Source: JASFRI01 sp050115015 (GTDB lineage Bacteria; Acidobacteriota; Polarisedimenticolia; CBDVAL01). From it: 25,522 nt of DNA. Below, in pieces: positions 1-8,015 of this stretch (its first letter is position 1; every line of letters begins with the position of its first letter). The notes below the pieces were generated by a model. The model did not search any database and was not told where the DNA came from. It saw nothing but the letters and a program-made list of their open reading frames with translations. The stretch lies in the NCBI GenBank assembly GCA_050115015.1, contig JASFRI010000012.1, forward strand, positions 1-25,522, read 5' to 3'. The translations under genes were made by a program, and so were the position numbers.

Positions 1-1429
1 TCCAGATCTCCGCCGCGTAGACGGCACCGCTGTCGCTGAACTTCGCCCCCGAGGTGTTGCCGCCGATGACCAGCACCTCCCCGTCGGGGAGCATGACCCC
101 GTTGTGGAACTTCCGGGCGTGGTTCATCGGGTCGATCTCGGTGATCACCGGCGCCGGGCCGTTCAGGTCGATGGTCATCGAGCGCGGGCTGCTGGTCGTG
201 TTCTGTCCGGCGATCCAGCCGCCGGCGTTCAGGATCCTCCCCTTCTCGTACATGATGCTGGTGCCGTGCTTGTGGTACCAGTCGGTCAGCCGGATCCCCG
301 TATCCTCGTAGGATCCGCTGCCGCTCGTGTTGATCCACCCGACCGTCGGCAGCGGGCCGGAGTGGAACAGCTTGCCCTGAGGCGCCACGTGGAGGAGGGT
401 CCACCAGAGGTACTCGTCGTGGGTGCTGGCGTAGCTCAGGATCGGATCGGTGAAGTCGATCCCCGTCATCACCTTCCAGCCGGTCCTGGCGTCCCAGCGG
501 TCGGGGTTGCGCTGGTTCGTCGCGGTTCCCACCACGGTGAACATGTCGCCGTCGGTCAGCGCGACGGTGGTCGGGTACCAGCGGCCCCCGGGCATGTTCT
601 CGATGGCGTGCCACTGGTTGTCGGCATAGTTGAACAGGCTCGTCCACGGGCTGTTGACCTGGTTCCGGCCGCCGTTGACGAACACCTGGCCATCCTGGGT
701 CATCGCCAGGTGCGCGCAGAACATGTTGTGCCCGGCATGGGTGACCTCGGTGATGGCGCCGGTCTCCGGATCCCAGGTGGCGCTGTACGTGAACTCGGTG
801 CTGGGCCAGGTCTCCCGCTCCGACCCCGAGAAGGTCAGGATGCGGCCGTCGGGCAGGTTGGCGGCCGAGACGGGGATGTGGGGCCAGGGGATGACATGGC
901 TCCAGCGGCCGTAGATCGAGGGGTCCCGGCCGTCCGCGTTGCCGAGCCTCCAGCGCTGGTGATCCCCGTCGACGTCCGCCTCCTGGACCAGCGAGACGCC
1001 TTCGGCGCTCGAGATCGAGGCCAGCGACACCCGGAGGCCGCTGTGCCTGGCGACGACCTCGTAGGCCTCCGCCGGCGCCGGCACGAGCTCGAACTGCTGG
1101 TTCGTCCCGCCGTCACAGTCCGCCTGTTCCAGGTTCGCCCCCGGGGCCACCGAGGCGCCCGCCACCTCGAGGCACTTGTCGCTGTGGGTGAACCGCATCC
1201 GGAAGACACCGGCGGTGCTGGCGGCCGGGTCGAACCGGATCTGCTGCTCGCCCGCGTAGACACAGCTGGACTGCTGGACGTCGGCCCCCGACGTCGTGGA
1301 GCCGCCGGCGACGGTCGCGCACTTGCCGCTGAGAACCGACTCCAGGAGGGCCGTATGGGCCGCCCCGGCCGGCGTGAACGAGAGCAGGAGCACCGCGGCC
1401 AGGGCCGCGCCGGCAACTCGGTTATGCAC
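1..1429 (-). CDS. Secreted galactose/glyoxal oxidase-like protein with ricin-type lectin domain (3' end cut off by window)
   Basis: The reading frame runs from a GTG at 1429 off the left edge, giving about 476 visible residues. A G-rich stretch lies just upstream of the GTG. Residues 1-24 form a signal peptide with a hydrophobic LAAVLLLSF core. Residues ~28-155 look like a ricin-type beta-trefoil, with NQQFEL and HQRWRL resembling its QxW repeats. From ~165 onward come kelch-like repeats (LPDGRILTFSG, TQDGQVFVNGG, LTDGDMFTVVG, LPDGEVLVIGG). Cys238 (in HNMFC) and Tyr285 (in RWYPTT) match, in context and spacing, the cross-linked Cys-Tyr cofactor pair of the copper radical oxidase family (Cys228/Tyr272 in Fusarium galactose oxidase). 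The remaining copper ligands (Tyr-His motif and last His) would lie beyond the window, so activity cannot be confirmed. Probable role: extracellular alcohol or aldehyde oxidation, perhaps on glycans bound by the lectin domain. The family call is good; the substrate is unknown. Confidence 0.8.
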   Translation of the reverse strand, partial: MHNRVAGAALAAVLLLSFTPAGAAHTALLESVLSGKCATVAGGSTTSGADVQQSSCVYAGEQQIRFDPAASTAGVFRMRFTHSDKCLEVAGASVAPGANLEQADCDGGTNQQFELVPAPAEAYEVVARHSGLRVSLASISSAEGVSLVQEADVDGDHQRWRLGNADGRDPSIYGRWSHVIPWPHIPVSAANLPDGRILTFSGSERETWPSTEFTYSATWDPETGAITEVTHAGHNMFCAHLAMTQDGQVFVNGGRNQVNSPWTSLFNYADNQWHAIENMPGGRWYPTTVALTDGDMFTVVGTATNQRNPDRWDARTGWKVMTGIDFTDPILSYASTHDEYLWWTLLHVAPQGKLFHSGPLPTVGWINTSGSGSYEDTGIRLTDWYHKHGTSIMYEKGRILNAGGWIAGQNTTSSPRSMTIDLNGPAPVITEIDPMNHARKFHNGVMLPDGEVLVIGGNTSGAKFSDSGAVYAAEIW

Positions 1430-1493
1430 GTTCCCCCCCGAACGCCGTGATCCAGCGTGGTTCGATGTCGTCTTGGCGAGAGCCGTAAGCGGC

Positions 1494-1522
1494 AATATAC
1501 GGCAAAACCCGGATCTCTCCAA
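1494..1522 (-). promoter_or_regulatory. Candidate sigma-70 promoter for the galactose oxidase-like gene
   Basis: On the minus strand a -35-like TTGGAG (1517-1522) and a -10-like TATATT (1494-1499, 5/6 to consensus) are separated by 17 bases. Transcription would start near 1487, giving a leader of about 58 nt before the GTG at 1429. This AT-rich patch stands out in GC-rich surroundings. The -35 is weak (3/6). Confidence 0.4.
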
Positions 1523-1559
1523 ACAAGAGTGCCCTGCGAGGGGTACGGTTCGGACGACC

Positions 1560-2804
1560 TCAGTCGGCGCTGAGGGTCCGCAGGAAGGCCACCAGCGCGG
1601 CGGCCTCGTCGTCGGTGAGGGCCACCGGCGTCAGTTCGTGGGTCCCGCCGGACGTCGGCGGGTGCCGGTAGTGCTCCAGCACCGCCTCCAGCGTCGGGAG
1701 GGACCCGTCGTGCATGTACGGCGCGGTGGCGGTGAGGCCGCGCAGCGACGGCACCTTGAACGCGCCCTCCAGGGGCACGTGGGGGTCCCGGTTGAGGAAG
1801 CGGAGCTCCAGGCAGTCCGCCGGGGCGGCGTCGCTGTAGGGGCCGAGACAGTTGAACTCGTCGAGGAGCACGGCGCGGACCCCGAAGGCCCGCCCGAAGT
1901 CGAGATGCTCCCCTTCCAGGTTGCCCGTGCCGATGTTGTGGAAGCTCCCGTTCGTGAGCATCGGTCCGTTGTGGCAGCGCAGGCAGCGGGTCCGCGCCTC
2001 GTCCAGGAACAGCCGGGCGCCGCGCCGTGCCGTTTCGTCGAGGCCCCCCGGGTCCTCGTCCCCTGCCAGGAGCCCGGCCACGTAGCCATCGAAGGGGGTG
2101 GAAGGCGGCTCCAGGGTGCGCTCGTAGGCGGCCACGGCCTTGCCGAGGTTCGCGAACGCCTCGTCGATCCGGCGCCGGGCCGGCTCCGGGAGATCTTCCC
2201 AGGCCGACCGGACCTCCCCCGCCCCGAACGGCCCCGCGTGTCCGGAAACGTCCGGCAACGCCGGCAGGCTTCCGAAGATGTCCCGGTAGGCCTTCCGGTA
2301 CGACGGGTCCGTGGCCACCAGGCGGACCGACGCGAGGCGGCTCCCCCCCATCTCGTCCGGCGCCTCGATGGGGATCAGCGCCTGCGACCAGAGGGAGTCC
2401 CGGCGCCCATCCCAGTAGAACCAGGACTGGTACGCGGTCCCCACCACCGTGGGGGCGTTCCGCAGTGTGGTGGCCACGCCCCGGGAGCGGGGCCGGCCGT
2501 CGGTGAAGTAGCGCTCCGGCTGGTGGCAGGACGCGCAGGAGAGGCGGCCGTCCCGGCTCAGCCGCGGATCGAAGAACAGACGCCGGCCCAGCTCCGCGGC
2601 TTCGGGGTCGTCGGCGACCCGGTTGGACGGGTCCGGGGGCGGCCCGTCCGTCGCCGCCAGGCTCAGGGACCGCAGGATCCGGACGTCCCGCTCGCTCCAG
2701 GCCGTCACGGCCCGGGAGCCGGAGCCCTCCTCTGCCCCCCACACCATCCCGCCGAGGGCGGTGGCGAGAGCCAGCCCGGTCAGTAGTCGACGACGATGTC
2801 GAAT
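1560..2804 (-). CDS. MauG/cytochrome c peroxidase-like di-heme protein, exported
   Basis: About 414 residues ending in TGA at 1560. Two c-type heme sites are visible: Cys90-Cys93-His94 (CASCH) and Cys274-Cys277-His278 (CLRCH). Family-typical stretches include RNAPTVVG (115-122) and APYMHDG (361-367). This matches the CCP/MauG superfamily: periplasmic peroxidases, or enzymes that oxidise a partner protein through high-valent heme. A signal peptide with an RHRRR n-region and a LLTGLALATALGGMVWG core begins the mature reading frame. No ATG, GTG or TTG lies near it. The best-supported start is an ATT at 2804, 7 nt after GGGAGG; a CTG at 2783 overlapping the upstream TGA is the alternative. The gene overlaps the end of the upstream YtkA-like gene, so translational coupling is likely. 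Family call is firm; substrate and exact start are uncertain. Confidence 0.85.
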   Translation of the reverse strand: MRHRRRLLTGLALATALGGMVWGAEEGSGSRAVTAWSERDVRILRSLSLAATDGPPPDPSNRVADDPEAAELGRRLFFDPRLSRDGRLSCASCHQPERYFTDGRPRSRGVATTLRNAPTVVGTAYQSWFYWDGRRDSLWSQALIPIEAPDEMGGSRLASVRLVATDPSYRKAYRDIFGSLPALPDVSGHAGPFGAGEVRSAWEDLPEPARRRIDEAFANLGKAVAAYERTLEPPSTPFDGYVAGLLAGDEDPGGLDETARRGARLFLDEARTRCLRCHNGPMLTNGSFHNIGTGNLEGEHLDFGRAFGVRAVLLDEFNCLGPYSDAAPADCLELRFLNRDPHVPLEGAFKVPSLRGLTATAPYMHDGSLPTLEAVLEHYRHPPTSGGTHELTPVALTDDEAAALVAFLRTLSAD

Positions 2805-3193
2805 CGAAGGACCTCCCGGGCTCCGTCCTCGAACACCACGAACACGAGCGACCAGTCGCCGGCCATCGTGAACTTCACCCCCTCCACCCGGTAGAGACCG
2901 GCCTCGTCCGCCGGCGAGACCTCCGGAGCGGTCGGCAGACCGTGGCCGTGCCCTTCCATGCCACCGCCCACCGTGATCCGGTCGGCCCGGATCGGGGCGC
3001 CATCCTCGCCCCGGAGGCGGAGGATCCAGGAGTGGAACCGGCGGAGGGGGACGCGGTCCCCGTCCTCCAGCGTCAGCGTCCCCTGCAGGCGTCCATTCTC
3101 CGTCGCCGCCTCCAGGCGGGGCGCCTCCCCCCCGGCCGCCATCCGCGGCAGCAGGACGAGGAGCAGGACGAGGAGGGTCCGGTGGCGGCGCAT
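2780..3193 (-). CDS. Small exported YtkA/FixH-like domain protein
   Basis: 137 residues from ATG 3193. Residues 1-22 are a signal peptide (MRRHRT then a poly-Leu core). The rest is a beta-sandwich-like domain: RFHSWILRLRGEDGAPI, then a GGGMEGHGHGLPTAP segment (about residues 76-90), then GLYRVEGVKFTMAGDWSLVFVV. This order resembles YtkA-like domains, which often carry Met/His segments and sit near copper or cytochrome genes. The His/Met-rich loop could bind a metal, but this is inference. The stop overlaps the start region of the downstream di-heme peroxidase, implying a two-gene operon and possibly a substrate or partner relationship. A longer in-frame extension upstream is open but low-complexity and has no signal-peptide logic, so the internal ATG was chosen. 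Confidence 0.65.
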   Translation of the reverse strand: MRRHRTLLVLLLVLLPRMAAGGEAPRLEAATENGRLQGTLTLEDGDRVPLRRFHSWILRLRGEDGAPIRADRITVGGGMEGHGHGLPTAPEVSPADEAGLYRVEGVKFTMAGDWSLVFVVFEDGAREVLRFDIVVDY

Positions 3194-3432
3194 CGGGTCC
3201 AGTATCGCTCCCGACGCGGGCCGGGTCCAGGTCCGGGGGCCCTCCGCGCACCGTTCGCGGGGTGCGTCCCGCGGGGCATCCTCCCGTGGCGGCCGGGGTG
3301 GGAGAAGGGCGCGGTCCCGTCCAACCCCGGCGACCGCCGCGGCGTTAGGGCCGGGAGGAAACCGGGTCCGTCCCACCGCGTACACAGGAGAGGGCGGGCC
3401 TCCGCGCCCGCGCCGCTCTCGAGGAGACCCCC

Positions 3433-6400
3433 ATGAGACCGATCACCGCGACCCTGCTGGGAATGCTGCTCTGTGCCGGCCTTGCCGCCGCGGCCGACAG
3501 AGGCTACTACCGGACGCCCGACATCCACGGCGACACCGTGGTCTTCGCCGCGGAGGATGACCTCTGGCTGGCACCGGTGGGCGGGGGGCCGGCGCGCCGG
3601 CTGACCTCCCACGTCGGCGCCGAGTTCTTCCCCCAGTTCTCCCCCGACGGCCGGACCATCGCGTTCACGGGGGAGTACGACGGCAACCGCGACGTCTACA
3701 CGCTGGCGACCCCCGGTGGGGAACCGAAGCGGTTGACGTGGCACCCATCCTCCGACGAGGTCGTGGGCTGGACGCCCGACGGCCGCTTCATCCTGTTCCG
3801 GAGCAACCGGGAGGATCCCCACGGCAGCACGGAGATCTTCCGCCTCCCGGCCGCCGGCGGCGAGCCCGAGAAGGTGCCCATCGGCTGGGCAGCCCGCCTG
3901 GACATCGACCCGGAGACCGGCCTGTTCGCCTTCAACCGCCATCAACGCGAGTACCGTACCTGGAAGCGCTACCGCGGCGGGACGGCGCCCGACGTCTGGG
4001 TCGGCGACCCCGACCGCGCGGACTACCGCATCGTGGCCGACTCCGACGCCAACGACACGTTCCCCATGTGGCACGGGGGACGGCTGTTCTTCCTCAGCGA
4101 CCGGGGCGGGACCTACAACCTCTGGTCGGCCACGCCCGACGGGGGGGACCTCGAGCAGCTCACGCGGAACGACGCCTGGGACGCCCGCTGGCCCGCCATG
4201 GGACCCGAGGGGCGGGTCGTCTACACCCGGGAGGCCGACATCTGGCTCTGGGATCCGGCCACCCGCAAGGAGCGGGCCCTGGCCATCGACCTGCCCTCCG
4301 ACCGGGTCCTGACCCGGGTGCGCTACCCCGACGCCGCCCGGAACCTGTCCGAGCTGGAGCTCTCCCCCGACGGCGACCGCCTGGCGGTGGTGGCCCGGGG
4401 CGAGATCTTCTCGGTGCCCGTCGAGAAGGGGATCACCCTGCCGGTGACCCGGGGCAGCGGCGCCCGGGAGCGTGCGGTCACCTTCGGACCGAAGGGGAAG
4501 AAGATGGCCTTCCTCAGCGACGCCTCCGGCGAGGACGCGATCCACGTGAAGGACGCCTGGGGCCGTGGCGACGCGACCGTCGTGGTGGCGGCCGGCGAGT
4601 CCGGATGGCGCTTCCAGCCCCGCTTCTCCCCCGACGGGAAGTGGATCGCCTGGGCGGACAGCAGCCAGACCCTGTTCATCGCCCCGGCGGACGGGGGCCG
4701 GCCCCGCAAGGTGGACCGGGCCCGGCAGTACGCGATCACCGACTACTCCTGGTCCCCCGACGGCCGCTGGCTGGCCTACGACAAGGTGGACGGCATCACC
4801 GACTACAGCTCGGTCTACCTCTACGACGTCGAGAACGAGGCGATCCACCCGGTCACCGGTCCCACGACGAACGACGGCGACGTGGCCTGGGACCCGGACG
4901 GGCGCTACCTCTACTTCGCCAGCACCCGGGCCACGAACCCGTACCTGGGCCAGCAGGACTGGGACAACATCGAGGCCAAGAGCACCCGGCTCTACGCCGT
5001 CCTGCTCCAGGCCGACCTGGACAATCCCCTCCTGGGCCGCGCCGGCCTGCCGCCGGAGGACGAGGAGGCCGAGGAGGAGAAGGCGAAGGACCCGGATGCC
5101 GGGGAGGCCGAGGCCGGCGACGACGACGGAAAGCCCGACGCGGAGGAGTCGGACGAGGAGAAGGCGGACGAGGAGACCCTCGAGCCCGTGGAGATCGACC
5201 TGGACGGCCTGATGGACCGGGTAGTGGAGCTGCCCGTGGACCGGGGGAACTACTTCGGGCTGGAGGCCACGAAGGGGAAGCTGTTCTTCCTCTCGGCCCC
5301 GCTACTGGGGTTCGCCGAGATGCCGGGGCTGTTCCAGGGCAGCGGCCCGAACCTGACGCTCATGGCCTACGACCTGGAGAAGAAGGAGGCCGGGCCATTC
5401 GTGGAGGGTGTCGGCGGGTATGACGTGAGCGCCAACGGCGAGAAGGTGGCCGTCCTGAAGGGCCCCGGCGAGGTCTTCGTCGTGGCGACCGCCGCTCCCC
5501 CGGGCCCGGCGCTGGCGGAGGGCCGCGTGGCCCTGTCGGACGTCGTGGTGGAGCTCGATCCCCGCGCCGAGTGGCGTCAGATCTACTACGAGGCCTGGCG
5601 CCAGATGCGGGACTACTACTGGGATCCCGACATGGCCGGCATCGACTGGAAGAAGCAGCGCGACCGCTACGCCGCGCTGCTCCCCCGGCTGGCGAGCCGG
5701 GCCGACCTGACCGACCTCATGGGAGAGCTCTACGGCGAGATGTCCACGTCCCACACCTACGTGTTCGGCGGCGACCCGGGCAAGCAGGTCCCCCATGTCG
5801 CCACCGGGATGCTCGGCGCCCGCCTGGAGCGGACCGATGGCGCCTACCGGGTGGCCCACATCTACCGGGCCGATCCCGCCGACAACGTGCGCTCCCCGCT
5901 GCTGGAGCCCGGGGTGGGCATCCAGGAGGGCGACTACCTGCTGGCGGTGAACCACCAGCCCTTCCCGGAGGACCGCCCGGTCTACGCCGCCTTCGTCAAC
6001 ACCGCCGGCAAGGAGGTGGTGCTGACGGTCAATGACAAGCCCGGAGCCGACGGCGCCCACGAGGTGCTGGTGCGGCCCCTGGGCTCCGAGGGCGATCTCA
6101 TCTACTCCGACTGGGTGCGGCGGAACCGGGAGTACGTGGCGGAGAAGACCGGGGGCAAGATCGGCTACATCCACGTCCCCGACATGTGGCAGGAGGGCCT
6201 CATCGAGTTCAACACCTGGTTCTACCCCCAGCTCGACAGGGAGGGGATGGTGGTGGACACCCGCTGGAACGGCGGCGGAGCGGTCTCGCAGATGCTGGTG
6301 GAGCGCCTCCGGCGCCCCGTCGACAGCTTCGACCGGGCCCGGGGCGGCGGCATCTCCACCTACCCGGCCCGCACGCTGAACGGCCCCTTCGTCGTGCTGA

Positions 6401-6792
6401 CCAACGAGTTCGCCGGCTCCGACGGGGACATCTTCCCCCGGGCCATCCAGCTCGAGGGCCTGGCGCCGGTGATCGGCACCCGGTCCTGGGGCGGCGTCGT
6501 GGGGATCAGCAGCCTGCGCCCGCTGGTGGACGGCGGCCTCATCACCCAGCCCCAGGCCGCCTGGTGGGATCGCCGCGGCGGCTGGGGCCTGGAGAACCGG
6601 GGCGTGGAGCCCGACATCGAGGTCCCCAGCCTGCCCCAGGAGATCGCCCGGGGCGTCGATGCCCAGCTCGACCGGGCCATCGAGGAGGTGATGCGGCTGC
6701 ACGCGACGGATCCGCCGGTGAAGCCCGACTTCGGACCGGTCCCGGACCACAGTCGCAAGGCCTACCGCGACGAGGTCGGCGGGGGGAGCTGA
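3433..6792 (+). CDS. Tricorn protease homologue (exported S41-type peptidase with beta-propeller)
   Basis: 1119 residues, starting after a GAGGAG ribosome site 7 bases upstream. Residues 1-20 form a signal peptide ending in AAA, so this enzyme is exported, unlike the cytoplasmic archaeal tricorn. Residues ~25-500 contain WD40-like/TolB-type repeats (FSPDGRTIAFTG, WTPDGRFILF, WSPDGRWLAYD). A very acidic linker (about 541-583, rich in Glu/Asp/Lys) follows. The C-terminal half carries the core and PDZ-like region (~800-890) and the S41 peptidase. Catalytic residues align with Thermoplasma tricorn: Ser773-His774 (STSHTY; tricorn Ser745-His746), nucleophile Ser996-Asp997 (GSDGD) and Glu1059 (GVEPD; tricorn Glu1023). 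All expected catalytic residues are present. Likely role: degradation of peptides in the periplasm. It stands alone; the upstream gene is divergent and a tRNA gene on the opposite strand follows. Confidence 0.93.
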   Translation: MRPITATLLGMLLCAGLAAAADRGYYRTPDIHGDTVVFAAEDDLWLAPVGGGPARRLTSHVGAEFFPQFSPDGRTIAFTGEYDGNRDVYTLATPGGEPKRLTWHPSSDEVVGWTPDGRFILFRSNREDPHGSTEIFRLPAAGGEPEKVPIGWAARLDIDPETGLFAFNRHQREYRTWKRYRGGTAPDVWVGDPDRADYRIVADSDANDTFPMWHGGRLFFLSDRGGTYNLWSATPDGGDLEQLTRNDAWDARWPAMGPEGRVVYTREADIWLWDPATRKERALAIDLPSDRVLTRVRYPDAARNLSELELSPDGDRLAVVARGEIFSVPVEKGITLPVTRGSGARERAVTFGPKGKKMAFLSDASGEDAIHVKDAWGRGDATVVVAAGESGWRFQPRFSPDGKWIAWADSSQTLFIAPADGGRPRKVDRARQYAITDYSWSPDGRWLAYDKVDGITDYSSVYLYDVENEAIHPVTGPTTNDGDVAWDPDGRYLYFASTRATNPYLGQQDWDNIEAKSTRLYAVLLQADLDNPLLGRAGLPPEDEEAEEEKAKDPDAGEAEAGDDDGKPDAEESDEEKADEETLEPVEIDLDGLMDRVVELPVDRGNYFGLEATKGKLFFLSAPLLGFAEMPGLFQGSGPNLTLMAYDLEKKEAGPFVEGVGGYDVSANGEKVAVLKGPGEVFVVATAAPPGPALAEGRVALSDVVVELDPRAEWRQIYYEAWRQMRDYYWDPDMAGIDWKKQRDRYAALLPRLASRADLTDLMGELYGEMSTSHTYVFGGDPGKQVPHVATGMLGARLERTDGAYRVAHIYRADPADNVRSPLLEPGVGIQEGDYLLAVNHQPFPEDRPVYAAFVNTAGKEVVLTVNDKPGADGAHEVLVRPLGSEGDLIYSDWVRRNREYVAEKTGGKIGYIHVPDMWQEGLIEFNTWFYPQLDREGMVVDTRWNGGGAVSQMLVERLRRPVDSFDRARGGGISTYPARTLNGPFVVLTNEFAGSDGDIFPRAIQLEGLAPVIGTRSWGGVVGISSLRPLVDGGLITQPQAAWWDRRGGWGLENRGVEPDIEVPSLPQEIARGVDAQLDRAIEEVMRLHATDPPVKPDFGPVPDHSRKAYRDEVGGGS

Positions 6793-7013
6793 GGCGATCG
6801 GCCGTCCACGGCCGCGGTGCCGAAGCTCAGGAAGCCCGGACCTACCGTCGACGGTCGCGAGGAGGCGTCGTGCGGCCGGATGGCGGTCCGGGGCCGGGCG
6901 CCCGTCGAGCGGGTCTGGCGGCTCGGCGGCCGGACCTCGCCGGGTGGTTCCGCAAGGAGCGGCGGGTCGCCCCGCCGTGAGGCCGGCGCCCGCGGCCGGC
7001 GGAGGCAGGCGAT
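6793..7013. other. Non-coding GC-rich spacer with palindromes
   Basis: This 221-base spacer lies between the tricorn stop and the tRNA 3' end. It contains a perfect 12-base palindrome ACCGTCGACGGT (6844-6855) and an all-GC hairpin GGCGGG-TCGC-CCCGCC (6961-6976). Either might help end transcription, but neither is followed by a U-run on either strand. Short open frames here show no ribosome site or recognisable product. Confidence 0.35.
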
Positions 7014-7090
<77 letters not shown>

Positions 7091-7103
7091 ACGACGGCTC
7101 GTT

Positions 7104-7121
7104 CCCCGGCAGGCGCCGGGG
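7104..7121 (-). other. Perfect 7-bp GC hairpin in the tRNA-Pro leader
   Basis: CCCCGGC (7104-7110), loop AGGC, GCCGGGG (7115-7121). It lies between the cysteine-rich secreted gene and the tRNA, right where the tRNA transcript is predicted to begin. It could be a weak terminator for the upstream minus-strand gene or a leader structure removed by processing. It lacks a U-tract, so intrinsic termination is doubtful. Confidence 0.4.
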
Positions 7122-7127
7122 AGCTTC

Positions 7128-7157
7128 ATCTTAGACCGCGCGTCCTTCCCCCGGCAA
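7128..7157 (-). promoter_or_regulatory. Candidate sigma-70 promoter of tRNA-Pro
   Basis: Minus strand: -35 TTGCCG (7152-7157, 4/6) and -10 TAAGAT (7128-7133, 4/6) with an 18-base spacer. The predicted start near 7121 leaves a leader of about 30 nt before the mature tRNA. Confidence 0.45.
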
Positions 7158-7168
7158 CCGGGGCCCGG

Positions 7169-7855
7169 CTAGGGAACGCAGTCGGTGGCGTACTCAGGGA
7201 CGAGGCGCTCCAGGCAGTTCCAGTAACCGTAGGCCGGCGGTCCCGCGGCGGGACAGAACGGGTGATTCCACCGCGAGAGATAGAAGAACGCCTCCCCGGA
7301 CGGCGGTGTCACCGCGTCGACGATCTCGTCGGAGCCCGGCATGTCCTCCGCCAGGCAGGTGACCGGCCCCAGCGACAACCGGTCCGCCAGCACGGCGATC
7401 TGGGAGACGGTCCCCCGGACCAGGTCGCCTTGGGATCCCGGCGGTCCGCCGACCTGAAAGTACGTCGGATCGTCCGCGAAGAACACGATGGAGTTGAGGA
7501 TATGGGACCGGTCCAGGAGACACCGGTCGCACAGTGGATGCGCGCTGCTCCCATCGGGGTTTCCGTCCGGTTGCTCGATGACGGTATCGGAAGGGTCACA
7601 GACGTTCGTCGTCCCGTCGAAGTTCCCGTCGTAGATCGTCCAGAAGTCATCCCTGATGCCGTCTCGCTGACAGTCCCCGAAGGCGGCGCCGTCCACGTCG
7701 TAGGTCTGGCAGTGGAGCGCGTCCTTCCCGTCGCAGTTGACGTCCGCGTACCCGGGTGACACCGGGCAGGTGAAGGCCGGGAAGGTGCAGTCTCCTCCCG
7801 CGGCCAGCCCGGGCACTGCCAGCAACATGACCAGCAAAGCGCCTCGAAGCCTCAT
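7169..7855 (-). CDS. Secreted cysteine-rich protein of unknown function
   Basis: 228 residues from an ATG at 7855, preceded by GGAGGAG with good spacing; longer in-frame starts lack this. Residues 1-21 form a signal peptide (MRLRGALLVMLL core). The mature chain has 12 cysteines, an even number suited to disulfide bonds. Asp/Gly/Asn-rich stretches (ADVNCDGKDAL, DGNFDGTTN) resemble calcium-binding loops or dockerin-like repeats but do not form a clear dockerin pair. A CDRC pair sits mid-protein. I do not recognise the family. It is monocistronic, with its own strong promoter, and is divergent from the acyl-CoA dehydrogenase-like gene. Presumed periplasmic or extracellular. Confidence 0.75.
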   Translation of the reverse strand: MRLRGALLVMLLAVPGLAAGGDCTFPAFTCPVSPGYADVNCDGKDALHCQTYDVDGAAFGDCQRDGIRDDFWTIYDGNFDGTTNVCDPSDTVIEQPDGNPDGSSAHPLCDRCLLDRSHILNSIVFFADDPTYFQVGGPPGSQGDLVRGTVSQIAVLADRLSLGPVTCLAEDMPGSDEIVDAVTPPSGEAFFYLSRWNHPFCPAAGPPAYGYWNCLERLVPEYATDCVP

Positions 7856-7881
7856 CGTCTCCTCCTCCGGGTGTTTCCAGG

Positions 7882-7909
7882 AGTATACGGTCGTCCACCG
7901 ACCTGTCAA
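7882..7909 (-). promoter_or_regulatory. Near-consensus sigma-70 promoter for the cysteine-rich secreted protein
   Basis: Minus strand: perfect -35 TTGACA (7904-7909), 16-base spacer, -10 TATACT (7882-7887, 5/6). The predicted start near 7875 gives a leader of about 20 nt that contains the GGAGGAG ribosome site. It is the closest match to consensus found in the window. Confidence 0.75.
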
Positions 7910-7917
7910 CGAGACCC

Positions 7918-7946
7918 TTGTGTCGCGGCGACCGTGGGTCTAGACT
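7918..7946 (+). promoter_or_regulatory. Candidate promoter for the acyl-CoA dehydrogenase-like gene
   Basis: Plus strand: TTGTGT (7918-7923), 17 bases, TAGACT (7941-7946). Spacing is ideal but the hexamers match only 3/6 and 4/6. It would give a leader of about 63 nt ending in the AGGAGG site at 8003-8008. Confidence 0.35.
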
Positions 7947-8015
7947 GCGATGGACACCGAACGAGCAGAAACCGAAGAAACCAAGACCGTCCCACCGAGA
8001 CCAGGAGGACCCACC

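Noticed and set aside
3073..4848. Minus-strand open frame of about 590 codons opposite the tricorn gene
   Set aside because: Antisense to a conserved protease and composed of Val/Gly/Arg-rich shadow sequence typical of high-GC DNA.
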